This document shows positions 1 to 8,222 of a stretch of DNA of 64,000 nt, piece by piece. The first letter of the stretch is position 1. Each line of letters starts with the position of its first letter. Made by a program: the position numbers and the translations under genes. Source of the DNA: Pseudomonas taiwanensis (GTDB taxonomy: Bacteria; Pseudomonadota; Gammaproteobacteria; Pseudomonadales; Pseudomonadaceae); assembly GCF_013393345.1 (NCBI RefSeq), contig NZ_QJRF01000061.1:248001-312000 (forward strand). Reading direction: 5' to 3'. Under the pieces are notes generated by a model. That model had not been told where the DNA came from and did no database searches. It was given only the letters and a program-made list of their open reading frames with translations.

Positions 1-1196
1 GCTTCGTCGACCGCTTCTCGAGCATTTACACGCCAGTGGTGATCGCCATCGCCGTACTCACCGCCCTGCTTCCCCCGCTGCTGTTCGACGGCGCCTGGCT
101 CGACTGGCTCTACCGTGCGCTGGTGCTACTGGTCATCGCCTGCCCCTGCGCACTGGTGATCTCCACACCGGTGACCATCGTCAGCGGCCTCGCCGCAGCG
201 GCGCGGGGCGGCATCCTGATCAAAGGCGGGGTATTCCTCGAACTCGGCCGCAAGCTTGCGTGGGTGGCCCTGGACAAGACCGGCACCCTGACCGAGGGGC
301 GCCCTCGGCAGACCGATTTCGAACTGCTGCAGGCGGGCGAGCGCGATGCCCGAGTCCTGGCGGCCAGCCTCGCCGCCCGCTCTGACCATCCCGTGTCCCA
401 GGCCGTGGCACGCGCCGCCGAGGTCGACGGTATCGCCCTCTACGCTGTGGATAACCTGGCCGCCCTGCCCGGCCGCGGCGTCAGTGGCCAGATCGCAGGC
501 CATAGCTATCACCTGGGCAATCACCGTCTGGTGGAAGAGCTCGGTCTCTGCGGGCCAGAGCTCGAAGCGCGCCTGGACGTCCTGGAAACACAGGGCAAAA
601 CAGTGGTGGCGCTGTGTGGTGAAAACGCCGTGCTCGCGCTGTTCGCGGTGGCGGATACGGTGCGTGACAGCAGCCGCGAAGCCATCGGCCAGCTGCATGA
701 ACTGGGGGTGAAAACCCTGATGCTCTCCGGCGACAACCCGCACACGGTGCAAACCATCGCCGACCAGGTGGGCATGGATGACGCCCGCGGCAACCTGCTG
801 CCTGAAGACAAATTGGCCGAGATCGGCAAGCGCCAGTCGGGCGGTGTGCCCGTGGGCATGGTCGGCGACGGCATCAATGACGCTCCCGCCCTGGCCCGCG
901 CCGACATCGGTTTCGCCATGGGCGCGGCCGGCACCGATACCGCCATCGAAACCGCCGGCGTGGCGCTGATGGACGACGACCTGCGCAAGCTGCCGCAATT
1001 CATCCGCCTGTCCCGCCGTACCCACAGCGTGCTGATGCAGAACATCAGCCTGGCGTTGGGTATCAAGGCGGTGTTCCTGGCGTTGACCCTGATGGGCGAA
1101 GGCACGCTGTGGATGGCGGTGTTTGCCGATATGGGTGCCAGCTTGCTGGTGGTGTTCAACGGGTTGCGGTTGTTGTCGCCGAATTCATTGCGCTAA
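1..1196 (+). CDS. cadA: Heavy-metal translocating P1B-type ATPase (Cd/Zn/Pb type), 5' end cut by window
   Basis: C-terminal part of a P1B-type metal-export ATPase of the inner membrane; the reading frame is already open at base 3, so the N-terminal metal-binding and first membrane segments lie outside the window. Visible in order: the CPC metal-translocation motif in a membrane helix (ACPCALVIS), the phosphorylation loop DKTGTLTEG, the SDHPVSQAV segment holding the HP dipeptide typical of P1B pumps, the ATP-binding hinge MVGDGINDAPAL, and a final pair of hydrophobic helices. CPC plus HP is established for the family and fits export of Zn2+, Cd2+ or Pb2+; the exact metal cannot be read from this part. 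The gene converges on the macrodomain gene across the repeat array at 1201-1691. Confidence 0.93.
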   Translation, partial: FVDRFSSIYTPVVIAIAVLTALLPPLLFDGAWLDWLYRALVLLVIACPCALVISTPVTIVSGLAAAARGGILIKGGVFLELGRKLAWVALDKTGTLTEGRPRQTDFELLQAGERDARVLAASLAARSDHPVSQAVARAAEVDGIALYAVDNLAALPGRGVSGQIAGHSYHLGNHRLVEELGLCGPELEARLDVLETQGKTVVALCGENAVLALFAVADTVRDSSREAIGQLHELGVKTLMLSGDNPHTVQTIADQVGMDDARGNLLPEDKLAEIGKRQSGGVPVGMVGDGINDAPALARADIGFAMGAAGTDTAIETAGVALMDDDLRKLPQFIRLSRRTHSVLMQNISLALGIKAVFLALTLMGEGTLWMAVFADMGASLLVVFNGLRLLSPNSLR

Positions 1197-1200
1197 CAGA

Positions 1201-1740
1201 ACGTAGGTTGGTCTGAGCGCAGCGAAGCCCAACGTTGCCCGGTTCGGCCCCGCCGTTGGGCTTCGCGTAGCTCAGCCGCAACCTACGCCAGCGCGCCCTG
1301 GTAAATCTTCACCTGATCTGCACCAAACGCCACGTAGGTTGGCCTGAGCGCAGCGACGCCCAACGTTATCCGGTTCGGCTCCGCCGTTGGGCTTCGCGTA
1401 GCTCAGCCACAACCTACGCCAGCGCGTCCTGGTAAATCTTCACCTGATCCGCACCAAACGCCACCAACAGAACGTAGGTTGGTCTGAGCGCAGCGAAGCC
1501 CAACGTTGCCCGGTTCAGCTCCGCCGTTGGGCTTCGCATAGCTCAGCCACAACCTACGCCAGCGTGTCCTGGTAAAACTTCACCTGATCTGCACCAAACG
1601 CCACGTAGGTTGGTCTGAGCGCAGCGAAGCCCAACGTTGCCCGGTTCGGCGCCGCCGTTGGGCTTCGCGTAGCTCAGCCACAACCTACGCCAGCGCGTTC
1701 TGGTAAATCTTCACCTGATCCGCACCAAACGCCACCAACA
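1201..1740. repeat. Four-copy palindromic repeat array carrying copies of a gene tail
   Basis: Four near-identical units begin at 1201, 1332, 1472 and 1603, spaced 131, 140 and 131 bases apart. Each starts with ACGTAGGTTGGnCTGAGCGC, contains facing arms (AGCGAAGCCCAACG and CGTTGGGCTTCGC), and closes with CAACCTACG, so each could fold as a long hairpin. After each of the first three units come about 45-50 bases that copy the last codons of the macrodomain gene whose native end is at 1685-1740; read on the minus strand they encode variants of [18 protein letters not shown]. The third copied tail (about 1420-1470) extends further into the gene than the other two. The array fills the whole space between the convergent cadA and macrodomain genes. 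Confidence 0.93.
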
Positions 1741-2185
1741 GCGCCTCACGCAGGCTGCTGCCCGCTGGGCGGGGCCGTCGCAACTCGGCTACTGCGATTC
1801 GCGCTGCTTCCTGCAACGGATAGCCATACACCCCGCAACTGATCGCCGGAAAGGCGATGCTCGCCAGCCCTTCGGCTTCGGCCAGGGCGAGGCTGTTGCG
1901 GTAGCAGTTGGCAAGCAGTTCGGGTTCGCGGTGTGTGCCGCCGTGCCAGACCGGCCCGACGGTGTGGATCACGAACCGCGCCGGCAGGCGGAAGCCGGGC
2001 GTGATGCGCGCCTCGCCCGTGGGGCAACCGCCAAGCGTGCGGCAATGGGCGAGGAGTTCAGGGCCGGCGGCACGGTGAATGGCGCCATCAACACCCCCGC
2101 CGCCGAGCAGCGAGGAGTTGGCGGCATTGACGATGGCGTCCACCTCCAGGGTGGTGATGTCGCCCTGCCAGATACGAATGTCCAT
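1685..2185 (-). CDS. Macrodomain protein, probable O-acetyl-ADP-ribose deacetylase
   Basis: Single-domain macrodomain protein of 166 aa, the usual length for the YmdB/MacroD type, which hydrolyses O-acetyl-ADP-ribose or removes ADP-ribose from protein side chains. Visible motifs are the ADP-ribose pocket near the N-terminus (GDIT, then [23 protein letters not shown]), the GEARIT segment, and the diphosphate loop [11 protein letters not shown]. The start is supported by a near-perfect AAGGAGGTGA Shine-Dalgarno site. The TAG stop lies inside the CGTAGGTTG motif of the adjacent repeat, so repeat and gene share the stop codon. Whether it acts on O-acetyl-ADP-ribose or on modified proteins cannot be told from sequence. 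Confidence 0.92.
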   Translation of the reverse strand: MDIRIWQGDITTLEVDAIVNAANSSLLGGGGVDGAIHRAAGPELLAHCRTLGGCPTGEARITPGFRLPARFVIHTVGPVWHGGTHREPELLANCYRNSLALAEAEGLASIAFPAISCGVYGYPLQEAARIAVAELRRPRPAGSSLREALLVAFGADQVKIYQNALA

Positions 2186-2213
2186 AGGCTCACCTCCTTG
2201 TGGAGGCTAGCCC

Positions 2214-2537
2214 TTATTTGACCTCCTGCGGGGTCTCCTGACCTACGCAGCGCACCGCTTTCTTCTTGTTATCCACAAGCACGCCGGTCAGCCCCTTCTG
2301 CGTGGTATCGAACATCACCAGCACGCCGTCGATGCACTGTGCCACCTGTGCGGAGGGCTCCAGGGAGACCTTGTAGTCTTCGCCAGGGACGGTCTTGAGC
2401 ATGGTGAAGTCGGACAGCAGCAGCGCATCTTCGGGTTTGGCGAAGTGCAGGTAGCCGTAGTACCAGAGCACCATCACGGTGCCGACAATGCTGCCGATGC
2501 CGGTGAGGATCAGCGGGATGGGATTGCGTTCGCTCAT
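2214..2537 (-). CDS. Small single-span membrane protein of unknown function
   Basis: Protein of 107 aa with one hydrophobic segment near the N-terminus (about residues 8-28, around ILTGIGSIVGTVMVLWYYGY) and a mostly polar C-terminal region with two cysteines (AQCIDG and VRCVGQ). It follows the lipoprotein hydrolase gene with an ATGA overlap, so the two are almost certainly translated together. The C-terminal part probably lies in the periplasm, where the cysteines could form a disulfide; that is inference. I recognise no domain. Confidence 0.8.
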   Translation of the reverse strand: MSERNPIPLILTGIGSIVGTVMVLWYYGYLHFAKPEDALLLSDFTMLKTVPGEDYKVSLEPSAQVAQCIDGVLVMFDTTQKGLTGVLVDNKKKAVRCVGQETPQEVK

Positions 2538-3427
2538 TGGGGACTCTCTGTATTCGGGACTTCAGCCAGCCGGCGCAGTCCGACGAAGCCCTTGGGGTCT
2601 TCGAGGTAAAGCACCATGACCTTGCGCCAGGTGGGGTCGGCGAAGGTCTGCACATGGCCGCCGCGGACCGGCTGGAATACCCGCGGCGGGGGCGCAGCTT
2701 GATACAAGCGCACGCCGTTGGAAAGGGGCACCACCGGATCGTCGATGCTGTGGTAGATCAGCATCGGCAAGCCTTTCAGCTCGCCAATGGCGCGTATGGC
2801 GCTGTCTCCGTCGGGCACCAGCCAGGACAGGGGGACCTGCAATGGCCAGAGCGGCCAGGCATTGGACAGGCTGAAGCGGGCCACCTCGCGGTAGCTGGCA
2901 GGTACGCCGTCCAGTACCAGGGCCTTGAGCCGACCGCGGCGCTCCGGGCGCTCGGAGAGGTAGTGCACCGCCAGGGCGCCTCCGATGCTCTGGCCGAGCA
3001 GCACGACCGGTTTGCCCTGGACCTCCGGCGCCTGGTCGAGCCAGGCGAAGGCGGCATCGATGTCCTCATAGAGTGCCGGCAGGCTGGGCGAACCCTCGGA
3101 GCGGCCGTAGCCGCGATAGTCCAGCAACAGCACCTGGTAGCCCTGCTCCGGCAACCACCAGCTGCCGCCCAGGTGGGTGGCGACATTGCCGCCGTTGCCG
3201 TGCAGGTGGAGCACCGTTCCCTTCACCTCCACGCCGGGCTTGGCCGGAAGCCACCAGGCATGCAGGCGCGTGCCATCGGCGGTGGTCAGGCTGATATCGC
3301 GATACGCCAACTTGGCCTTTTCCGGCGTGAAGGGCAGGTACTGGTCGGGGTAGAACAGCAGTGAGCTGCAGCCTTGCAGGAACAGGGTGAAAACAATCAG
3401 CAGGAGGCGAGAAGCGGGCATGTGCAT
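2534..3427 (-). CDS. Alpha/beta-hydrolase lipoprotein
   Basis: Secreted serine hydrolase of 297 aa. The N-terminus is a lipoprotein signal with lipobox LQGC followed by SS, so the mature protein should be lipid-anchored with its catalytic domain in the periplasm. The fold is shown by the oxyanion-hole motif HLHGNGGN, the strand LLLDYRGYGRSEG, the nucleophile elbow GQSIGG (Ser), the acidic strand IYHSIDDPVVP and the late histidine in RGGHVQTF. This is the BEM46-like (DUF1749/YfhR-type) group; the substrate is unknown. Two starts six bases apart (3427 and 3421) share one GGAAGG Shine-Dalgarno site. It overlaps the small membrane protein downstream, which may be a partner. Confidence 0.9.
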   Translation of the reverse strand: MHMPASRLLLIVFTLFLQGCSSLLFYPDQYLPFTPEKAKLAYRDISLTTADGTRLHAWWLPAKPGVEVKGTVLHLHGNGGNVATHLGGSWWLPEQGYQVLLLDYRGYGRSEGSPSLPALYEDIDAAFAWLDQAPEVQGKPVVLLGQSIGGALAVHYLSERPERRGRLKALVLDGVPASYREVARFSLSNAWPLWPLQVPLSWLVPDGDSAIRAIGELKGLPMLIYHSIDDPVVPLSNGVRLYQAAPPPRVFQPVRGGHVQTFADPTWRKVMVLYLEDPKGFVGLRRLAEVPNTESPQ

Positions 3428-3522
3428 TTCCTTCCTGAAACATCACAGGCCAGCCCTGCGGGCTGGTTGGCGAATGAATTGGCTGTGTCTGCATCAAGTG
3501 TTGCAAGTAGCGGCCTTGCCCC

Positions 3523-3575
3523 TAGGAGCTGGCTTGCCAGCGAATGGCTTCTTTTCGCTAGCAAGCTAGCTCCTA
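3523..3575. repeat. REP-type palindrome
   Basis: Imperfect 22-base arms (beginning TAGGAGCTGGCTTGCCAGC on the left) face each other around a short loop. This is a typical Pseudomonas REP element. A near copy sits at 41426-41482 with the same GCTGGC/GCTAGC asymmetry between the arms. Confidence 0.85.
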
Positions 3576-3628
3576 CAAGGTTGCTTCTGGCAGCAGGCAT
3601 AGCCAACGAATTCGCCCCGCCAGAGAGG

Positions 3629-4918
3629 TCAGAGGATGTTGGCGTAATCCGCCTCGATGCGGTCCAGGCTCAGGTGGTTGAGGAAGTTGGAGAAGCACAT
3701 CCAGGCCGACAGCGCGTTGAGGTCGCGGAACTGCGGCGGCAGGTACTTCGGCGGCACCACCAGGCCCTCGTCCACCAACTGGCGCAGCGTGCGGGTGTCC
3801 TCCAGGGTGGTCTTGCCGCAGAACAGCAGTGGGATCTGCTCCAGCTTGCCTTTGCGCACCGCGAGCTGGATGTAGTTGTAGATCAGGATGAAACCCTTCA
3901 GGTACGACAGGTCCTTGGTGAAGGGCAGTCCACCCGGCACCGACCCACGGAAGGCGCGGCTGGCGCTGCCATAGCTCTCCTCCATGGCGTAACCCTGCTC
4001 ACGGTAGAAGTGGTAGACGTCGAGGAAGTCGGCGCCCTCCTCCGCCATGTGGATGGCACGGGTCCGGTTGGTCAGGCGGCGCAGTCGGCTCGGGTAGGAG
4101 GCGAAGGCGATCACTTCCATCAGGATCGCCAGGCCTTCCTGGGTCACGGTGGAGGACGGCGGGCCCTTGGAGAGGAAGGTGCAGATCGGTTGGTTCTGGC
4201 CGTTCAGGGTGGTGCCGACGTGCACCAGCCCCTCGTGGACTTCCAGGGCGCGCACGTCGCGTTCGTTGAACAGGGCGTCGGCGCGAATCTTGATGTAATC
4301 GGCGCCGGCGGCCGCGTCGGCGACGATGCCGTCGGACTCGAACACCCGGATGGTGTCATCGCCGAACACCTCTCCCAGCCGGCTCTGCAGCAGGTTGACG
4401 GCGTCCTTCGCGCTCAGGGTCTTGGGATCGTCCTTGAGGTCGCCACGGTCGGCAATGTTGTTCAGGTAGTCCGAGAGCATCAGGCCGAGGTCGGCCAAGG
4501 TCGGGTCACCGGCATGGAAGGCATCGGACGCCGCGCCGTAAAGCTCCTGGGAAATCAGGCCGAAATCCGCGGTGCCGCGCGCTTCCAGCATGCGGATCAC
4601 CATGCGGTATTCCTTGCACATGCGCCGCATGATCTGGCCCACCGGGTTGAACTGGCCCAGGTGACGAGTGATGTCGCGCTCGATGTTCTGGAATTCCAGC
4701 TTCTTCTCTACCGAGTCGAAGGCCAGCGGGCGGCTCTCGTAGTAAGCACGGTCCACAGCGGGCATGGACTTGCCCTTGTGCTTGAGGAAGTCCTGGCGGA
4801 CGCTGTCGTCCCATTTCACGGCGTCCAGCACGCGGATCGGGGTCTGTGCCTGGACGATGCGATCGGACAGCGCGCGGATGGTCTTCTGGTAATCGTCAGG
4901 GAGCTTGCGACGGGTCAT
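3629..4918 (-). CDS. QEGLA-motif protein (DUF1704), probable zinc-dependent carboxypeptidase-like enzyme
   Basis: Protein of 429 aa belonging to the family annotated as flavohemoglobin expression-modulating QEGLA motif protein (DUF1704). It has an HExxxH motif, HEGLVH at residues 228-233, and the family motif TQEGLA with Q260-E261, followed by conserved YGSASRAFRG and LPFTKDLSYLKGF segments. From memory the same order (HExxxH, then EEGLA about 30 residues on, then a F-x-KD-x-x-YL segment) is found in the eukaryotic tubulin carboxypeptidase MATCAP, so a zinc peptidase role is likely; the substrate in bacteria is unknown. The start at 4918 is preferred over in-frame ATGs upstream because GAGGAGTGAG lies just before it and the longer forms run into the upstream lipoprotein gene, which ends seven bases away; the two probably form an operon. 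Confidence 0.88.
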   Translation of the reverse strand: MTRRKLPDDYQKTIRALSDRIVQAQTPIRVLDAVKWDDSVRQDFLKHKGKSMPAVDRAYYESRPLAFDSVEKKLEFQNIERDITRHLGQFNPVGQIMRRMCKEYRMVIRMLEARGTADFGLISQELYGAASDAFHAGDPTLADLGLMLSDYLNNIADRGDLKDDPKTLSAKDAVNLLQSRLGEVFGDDTIRVFESDGIVADAAAGADYIKIRADALFNERDVRALEVHEGLVHVGTTLNGQNQPICTFLSKGPPSSTVTQEGLAILMEVIAFASYPSRLRRLTNRTRAIHMAEEGADFLDVYHFYREQGYAMEESYGSASRAFRGSVPGGLPFTKDLSYLKGFILIYNYIQLAVRKGKLEQIPLLFCGKTTLEDTRTLRQLVDEGLVVPPKYLPPQFRDLNALSAWMCFSNFLNHLSLDRIEADYANIL

Positions 4919-4925
4919 CGTTGGC

Positions 4926-5480
4926 TCACTCCTCGGCCGAGCGCTGGTAACGCGCCACTTCAACGAAGACATCCGAGTTGGCCGGGTCATCCAGCCAGCC
5001 GAAGACCACATCCAGCGGAGTGGTGATGAGCACGCCGTCGCCGTCCGGCATTTCGACGGGCTGGCCCTGGAACTTGCCTTCCTGCATTTCCTGTTCGATG
5101 CGCTCGATATCCAGGTTGTAGACCACGAGTTCGTTATCCGTGGTCAGTTCGAAACCGGCGATGGCGAAGTTCGCGCCGAGTTTCTTCGGCAACCCGGCCG
5201 AGAGGTACCAGCGGCGGCCGTGGTGGGCGACGGTGAAGCCGAACTCCTCCATGCCCTCCAGGTTGTCCTTGCTGCCCTCGAAGCTGCGTGCCTTGTACAC
5301 GTTGGAGCCGGAGCGGCTGATCTCCAGATACTCGCGTTCGCCCCATTCGTCCTTGCGGGTCCAGTCCCCGAGCAGTGGGATGGGGGCCGGCTCATTGGCC
5401 GGAATCGGATCCTTGAAGGTGACCAGGCAGCCGCCCAACAGCAGGAAGGACAGGGCAACCACGGCACGCCAGACTTTCAT
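4926..5480 (-). CDS. Predicted lipoprotein of unknown function
   Basis: Protein of 184 aa with a lipoprotein signal peptide (MKVWRAVVALSFLLLGGC, lipobox LGGC at about residues 15-18). The mature part is a soluble domain with alternating short strands (DWTRKDEWGEREYLEISRS, ARSFEGSKDNLEGMEEFGF, GFELTTDNELVVYNLDIERI), suggesting a small beta-barrel or lipocalin-like fold; I do not recognise a named family. It lies seven bases upstream of the QEGLA protein and is presumably cotranscribed with it. A link between an exported lipoprotein and a cytoplasmic QEGLA protein is only implied by position. Confidence 0.85.
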   Translation of the reverse strand: MKVWRAVVALSFLLLGGCLVTFKDPIPANEPAPIPLLGDWTRKDEWGEREYLEISRSGSNVYKARSFEGSKDNLEGMEEFGFTVAHHGRRWYLSAGLPKKLGANFAIAGFELTTDNELVVYNLDIERIEQEMQEGKFQGQPVEMPDGDGVLITTPLDVVFGWLDDPANSDVFVEVARYQRSAEE

Positions 5481-5503
5481 CTCGCTCTCCTTGTGATAAC
5501 GAA

Positions 5504-5671
5504 AAACCCCGCCTCGCCGGCCAAGTGAACACGTCGCGAGCGTTGGCCAGGCTAGGCGAAACAGGCGAAGAAGCGCAGTTTACACGCAGTAAATGAGCAT
5601 TCTGAGCCTGCTTTCAACGACGCATGGCCGAGTGCAGCAGTGTTCACGCAGCCGCCGGCACGGCGGGGTTT
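5504..5671. repeat. 168-bp nested palindrome, candidate structured RNA or MITE-like element
   Basis: Six pairs of complementary segments are nested around one centre: AAACCCCGCC (5504-5513) with GGCGGGGTTT (5662-5671); GCCGG near 5516-5520 with CCGGC near 5654-5658; GTGAACAC (5525-5532) with GTGTTCAC (5640-5647); GGCCA (5545-5549) with TGGCC (5625-5629); GAAACAGGC (5558-5566) with GCCTGCTTTC (5606-5615); TTTAC (5579-5583) with GTAAA (5589-5593) closing on a five-base loop. The element fills nearly all of the space between the TetR gene and the downstream lipoprotein gene. It has no convincing ORF. It could be a structured RNA, a bidirectional attenuator or a decayed miniature transposable element. 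Confidence 0.8.
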
Positions 5672-5682
5672 GATCTATGCGC

Positions 5683-6396
5683 CTACAGTCCCATCACCAG
5701 GTAAAGGTAGCGTTTAAGGACCGCTCGCATCTCGTCGATGTCGAGGTTTTCCACGCCGTCGAGGAGGCCCTGATATTCCATCCGCAGAATGACGGCCGTC
5801 AACACCTTGGCGTCTTCGGTGGGTTCGGCCGAGCCCAGTACCTGGAAGAAATGCTCCGCGCCCTGCGAGAGTATCCTGCGATGTGCGTCAGCAAGATTAC
5901 GGAGACCGGCATTCAGTAGCGCTTCCTGGCGGAAGGCATGCTCGGCCAGCAACTGGTCGCGGTTCTCTTCGAGCTGGCTGCGCACGTACTGGATGGCCAG
6001 TTCGACGATCTGGTCGGTCATTTCCCGGCGCGAATCGCCGTCGCGGCTGAGCACACCGGCCATGGCCTGCAGGTCATCCTCCACGCTGGCCCAGAAGGCC
6101 GCCATCACCGCCGAACTGCGCTCCACGAACTGCGCAAAGGTATCGGTGATGAGGTCGTTGATGTCCTTGAAGTAATAGGTAGTGGCCGACAGCGGCACCT
6201 GGGCCTCCGCGGCGACGGCGCGATGGCGCACGGCCCGTACACCGTCGCGGACGATGATACGCATGGCGGCATCGAGGATCGCCTGGCGGCGTTGCTCGCT
6301 GCCCTGGCGGCTGGCCTTGCGGCCCTGGTATTTCACGCTTTCGGCGACCGCGCTGGCTACGCGGGCGGCGCTGTCACTGCGGGACGACTGGCTCAA
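5683..6396 (-). CDS. TetR/AcrR-family transcriptional regulator
   Basis: DNA-binding repressor-type protein of 237 aa from the preferred start. The N-terminal helix-turn-helix domain is clear: QAILDAAMRIIVRDGVRAVRHRAVAAEAQVPLSATTYYFKDINDLI, with the typical YYFKD turn. The C-terminal ligand domain is all-helical; no ligand is evident. The preferred start is a TTG at 6396 with a GGAGGG Shine-Dalgarno site nine bases upstream; an in-frame ATG at 6441 (252 aa) has only a weak site. The gene lies alone between lysS and the nested palindrome, on the same strand as both neighbours. Confidence 0.88.
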   Translation of the reverse strand: MSQSSRSDSAARVASAVAESVKYQGRKASRQGSEQRRQAILDAAMRIIVRDGVRAVRHRAVAAEAQVPLSATTYYFKDINDLITDTFAQFVERSSAVMAAFWASVEDDLQAMAGVLSRDGDSRREMTDQIVELAIQYVRSQLEENRDQLLAEHAFRQEALLNAGLRNLADAHRRILSQGAEHFFQVLGSAEPTEDAKVLTAVILRMEYQGLLDGVENLDIDEMRAVLKRYLYLVMGL

Positions 6397-6553
6397 GACA
6401 GGAAACCCTCCGAACTCACTCAAGGTGAAAGTGTTGACCATTTATCCCGCTTATCAATGCAGGAACTGGCGAGATTTAGGCTCTGTCTCCCTGACTAGCG
6501 CCTTGTAGGAGCGGCGCCGGGGCAAAAGGTTCGCATGCCGGACGGCGGCCAAG

Positions 6554-6579
6554 AAAAAACCGCCCGAAGGCGGTTTCTT
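6554..6579. terminator. Rho-independent terminator downstream of lysS
   Basis: Eight-base stem AAACCGCC (6557-6564), loop CGAA, then GGCGGTTT (6569-6576). On the minus strand the stem ends in a run of Ts, fitting termination of lysS 14 bases after its stop codon. Confidence 0.88.
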
Positions 6580-6592
6580 TCTTACTCCTGCA

Positions 6593-8098
6593 TCAAGCCT
6601 GGGGCCGCATGTGCGGGAACAGGATGACGTCACGAATAGACGGCGAATTGGTGAGCAACATCACAAGTCGGTCGATACCGATGCCTTCGCCGGCGGTGGG
6701 CGGCATGCCGTATTCCAGCGCATTGACGAAGTCGGCGTCGTAATGCATCGCCTCGTCGTCACCGGCATCCTTCTCCTTGACCTGCAGCATGAAGCGCTCG
6801 GCCTGGTCCTCGGCATCGTTCAGCTCGGAGTAGGCGTTGGCAATCTCGCGGCCACCGATGAACAGCTCGAAGCGGTCGGTGACGCTCGGGTCCTGGTCGT
6901 TGCGGCGCGCCAGCGGCGACACTTCGAACGGGTACTGGGTGATGAAGTGCGGCTGCTCCAGCTTGTGCTCCACCAGCTCCTCGAAAATCATCACCTGCAG
7001 CTTGCCCAGGCCTTCGTGGCCAAGGACCTTGGCACCGGCCTTCTTGGCGATCGCACGGGCGGTCTCGACATCCTTGAGGTCAGCGGCGCTGATTTCCGGG
7101 TTGTATTTGAGGATCGCGTCGAACACGGACAGGCGGGCAAACGGCTCGCCGAAGTGGAAGACCTTGTCGCCGTAGGGCACGTCGGTGCTGCCGAGCACGG
7201 CCTGGGCCAGCTCGCGGAACAGTTCCTCGGTCAGGTCCATGTTGTCTTCGTAGTCTGCGTAGGCCTGGTAGAACTCGAGCATGGTGAACTCGGGGTTGTG
7301 CCGGGTCGAGACGCCTTCGTTACGGAAGTTGCGGTTGATCTCGAAGACCTTCTCGAAGCCGCCGACCACCAGGCGCTTGAGGTACAGCTCCGGCGCTATA
7401 CGCAGGAACATGGCCATGTCCAGCGCATTGTGGTGGGTCGCGAACGGCTTGGCCGCGGCGCCGCCGGGGATGGTCTGCAGCATCGGGGTTTCCACTTCGA
7501 GGAAACCGCGGTCGGACAGGAAGCGGCGGATGTGGGCGATCACCTGGGAACGTACGCGGAAGGTGTTGCGGGTTTCCTCGTTGACGATCAGGTCGACGTA
7601 GCGCTGGCGATAGCGCTGCTCGGTGTCGGTCAGGCCGTGGTGTTTGTCCGGCAGCGGGCGCAGGGACTTGGTCAGCAGGCGCACGCTGGTCATCTCGACG
7701 TACAGGTCGCCCTTGCCGGAACGGGCCAGGGTGCCTTCGGCGCCGATGATGTCGCCCAGGTCCCAGGTCTTGATCTCGGCCAGGGTTTCTTCCGGCAGGG
7801 TCTTGCGGTTGACGTAGACCTGCAGGCGGCCGCTGCTGTCCTGAAGGACGATGAAGGAGCCGCGGTTGAGCATGATGCGACCAGCGACCTTGACCGGGAT
7901 GGCGGCTGCTTCCAGCTCTTCCTTGGTCTTGTCGGCGTACTGCTTCTGCAGGTCCGCGAAGTAGTTCTCGCGGCGGAAGTCATTGGGGAAGGCAATGGCC
8001 TTGGCTTCACGCACGGCGGCAAGTTTTTCCTTGCGCTGGGCGATCAGCTTGTTTTCTTCCTGTTGCAGTTCGTGCTGGTCGAGTTGTTGGTCGCTCAT
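6593..8098 (-). CDS. lysS: Lysyl-tRNA synthetase, class II
   Basis: Cytoplasmic class II aminoacyl-tRNA synthetase of 501 aa that charges tRNA-Lys, the usual bacterial length. The N-terminal OB-fold anticodon-binding domain runs through [24 protein letters not shown]; the catalytic core shows motif 2 ([23 protein letters not shown]), the [16 protein letters not shown] segment and motif 3 ([26 protein letters not shown]). The downstream terminator at 6554-6579 ends the transcript. It follows prfB on the same strand across a 124-base gap with a REP element, an arrangement shared by many gammaproteobacteria. Confidence 0.97.
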   Translation of the reverse strand: MSDQQLDQHELQQEENKLIAQRKEKLAAVREAKAIAFPNDFRRENYFADLQKQYADKTKEELEAAAIPVKVAGRIMLNRGSFIVLQDSSGRLQVYVNRKTLPEETLAEIKTWDLGDIIGAEGTLARSGKGDLYVEMTSVRLLTKSLRPLPDKHHGLTDTEQRYRQRYVDLIVNEETRNTFRVRSQVIAHIRRFLSDRGFLEVETPMLQTIPGGAAAKPFATHHNALDMAMFLRIAPELYLKRLVVGGFEKVFEINRNFRNEGVSTRHNPEFTMLEFYQAYADYEDNMDLTEELFRELAQAVLGSTDVPYGDKVFHFGEPFARLSVFDAILKYNPEISAADLKDVETARAIAKKAGAKVLGHEGLGKLQVMIFEELVEHKLEQPHFITQYPFEVSPLARRNDQDPSVTDRFELFIGGREIANAYSELNDAEDQAERFMLQVKEKDAGDDEAMHYDADFVNALEYGMPPTAGEGIGIDRLVMLLTNSPSIRDVILFPHMRPQA

Positions 8099-8140
8099 GG
8101 TCGTCTATCTGCCTGGCGTCAATTTCAAAAGAAGGTAACT

Positions 8141-8207
8141 GTAGGAGCGAGCCTGCTCGCGACGCTTTTCGACGCGAGCAAGAACTGGGTGTCCCCCTCG
8201 CTCCTAC
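8141..8207. repeat. REP palindrome with an interrupted right arm
   Basis: Left arm GTAGGAGCGAGCCTGCTCGC pairs with GCGAGCA...CTCGCTCCTAC, but the right arm carries about 14 extra bases (AACTGGGTGTCCCC, near 8182-8195) that have no partner on the left. It lies between prfB and lysS. Confidence 0.85.
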
Positions 8208-8222
8208 AAAAGCGGCTCCGCG

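Noticed and set aside
1201-1691. Repeat array as a CRISPR
   Set aside because: Units are long, palindromic and separated by copies of one gene tail rather than by unique spacers; no cas genes.
3374-5026. Long plus-strand ORF (550 codons) opposite the QEGLA and lipoprotein genes
   Set aside because: It mirrors the codon-position GC pattern of the minus-strand genes, has no ribosome site and resembles no protein. The minus-strand frames have clear families and motifs.
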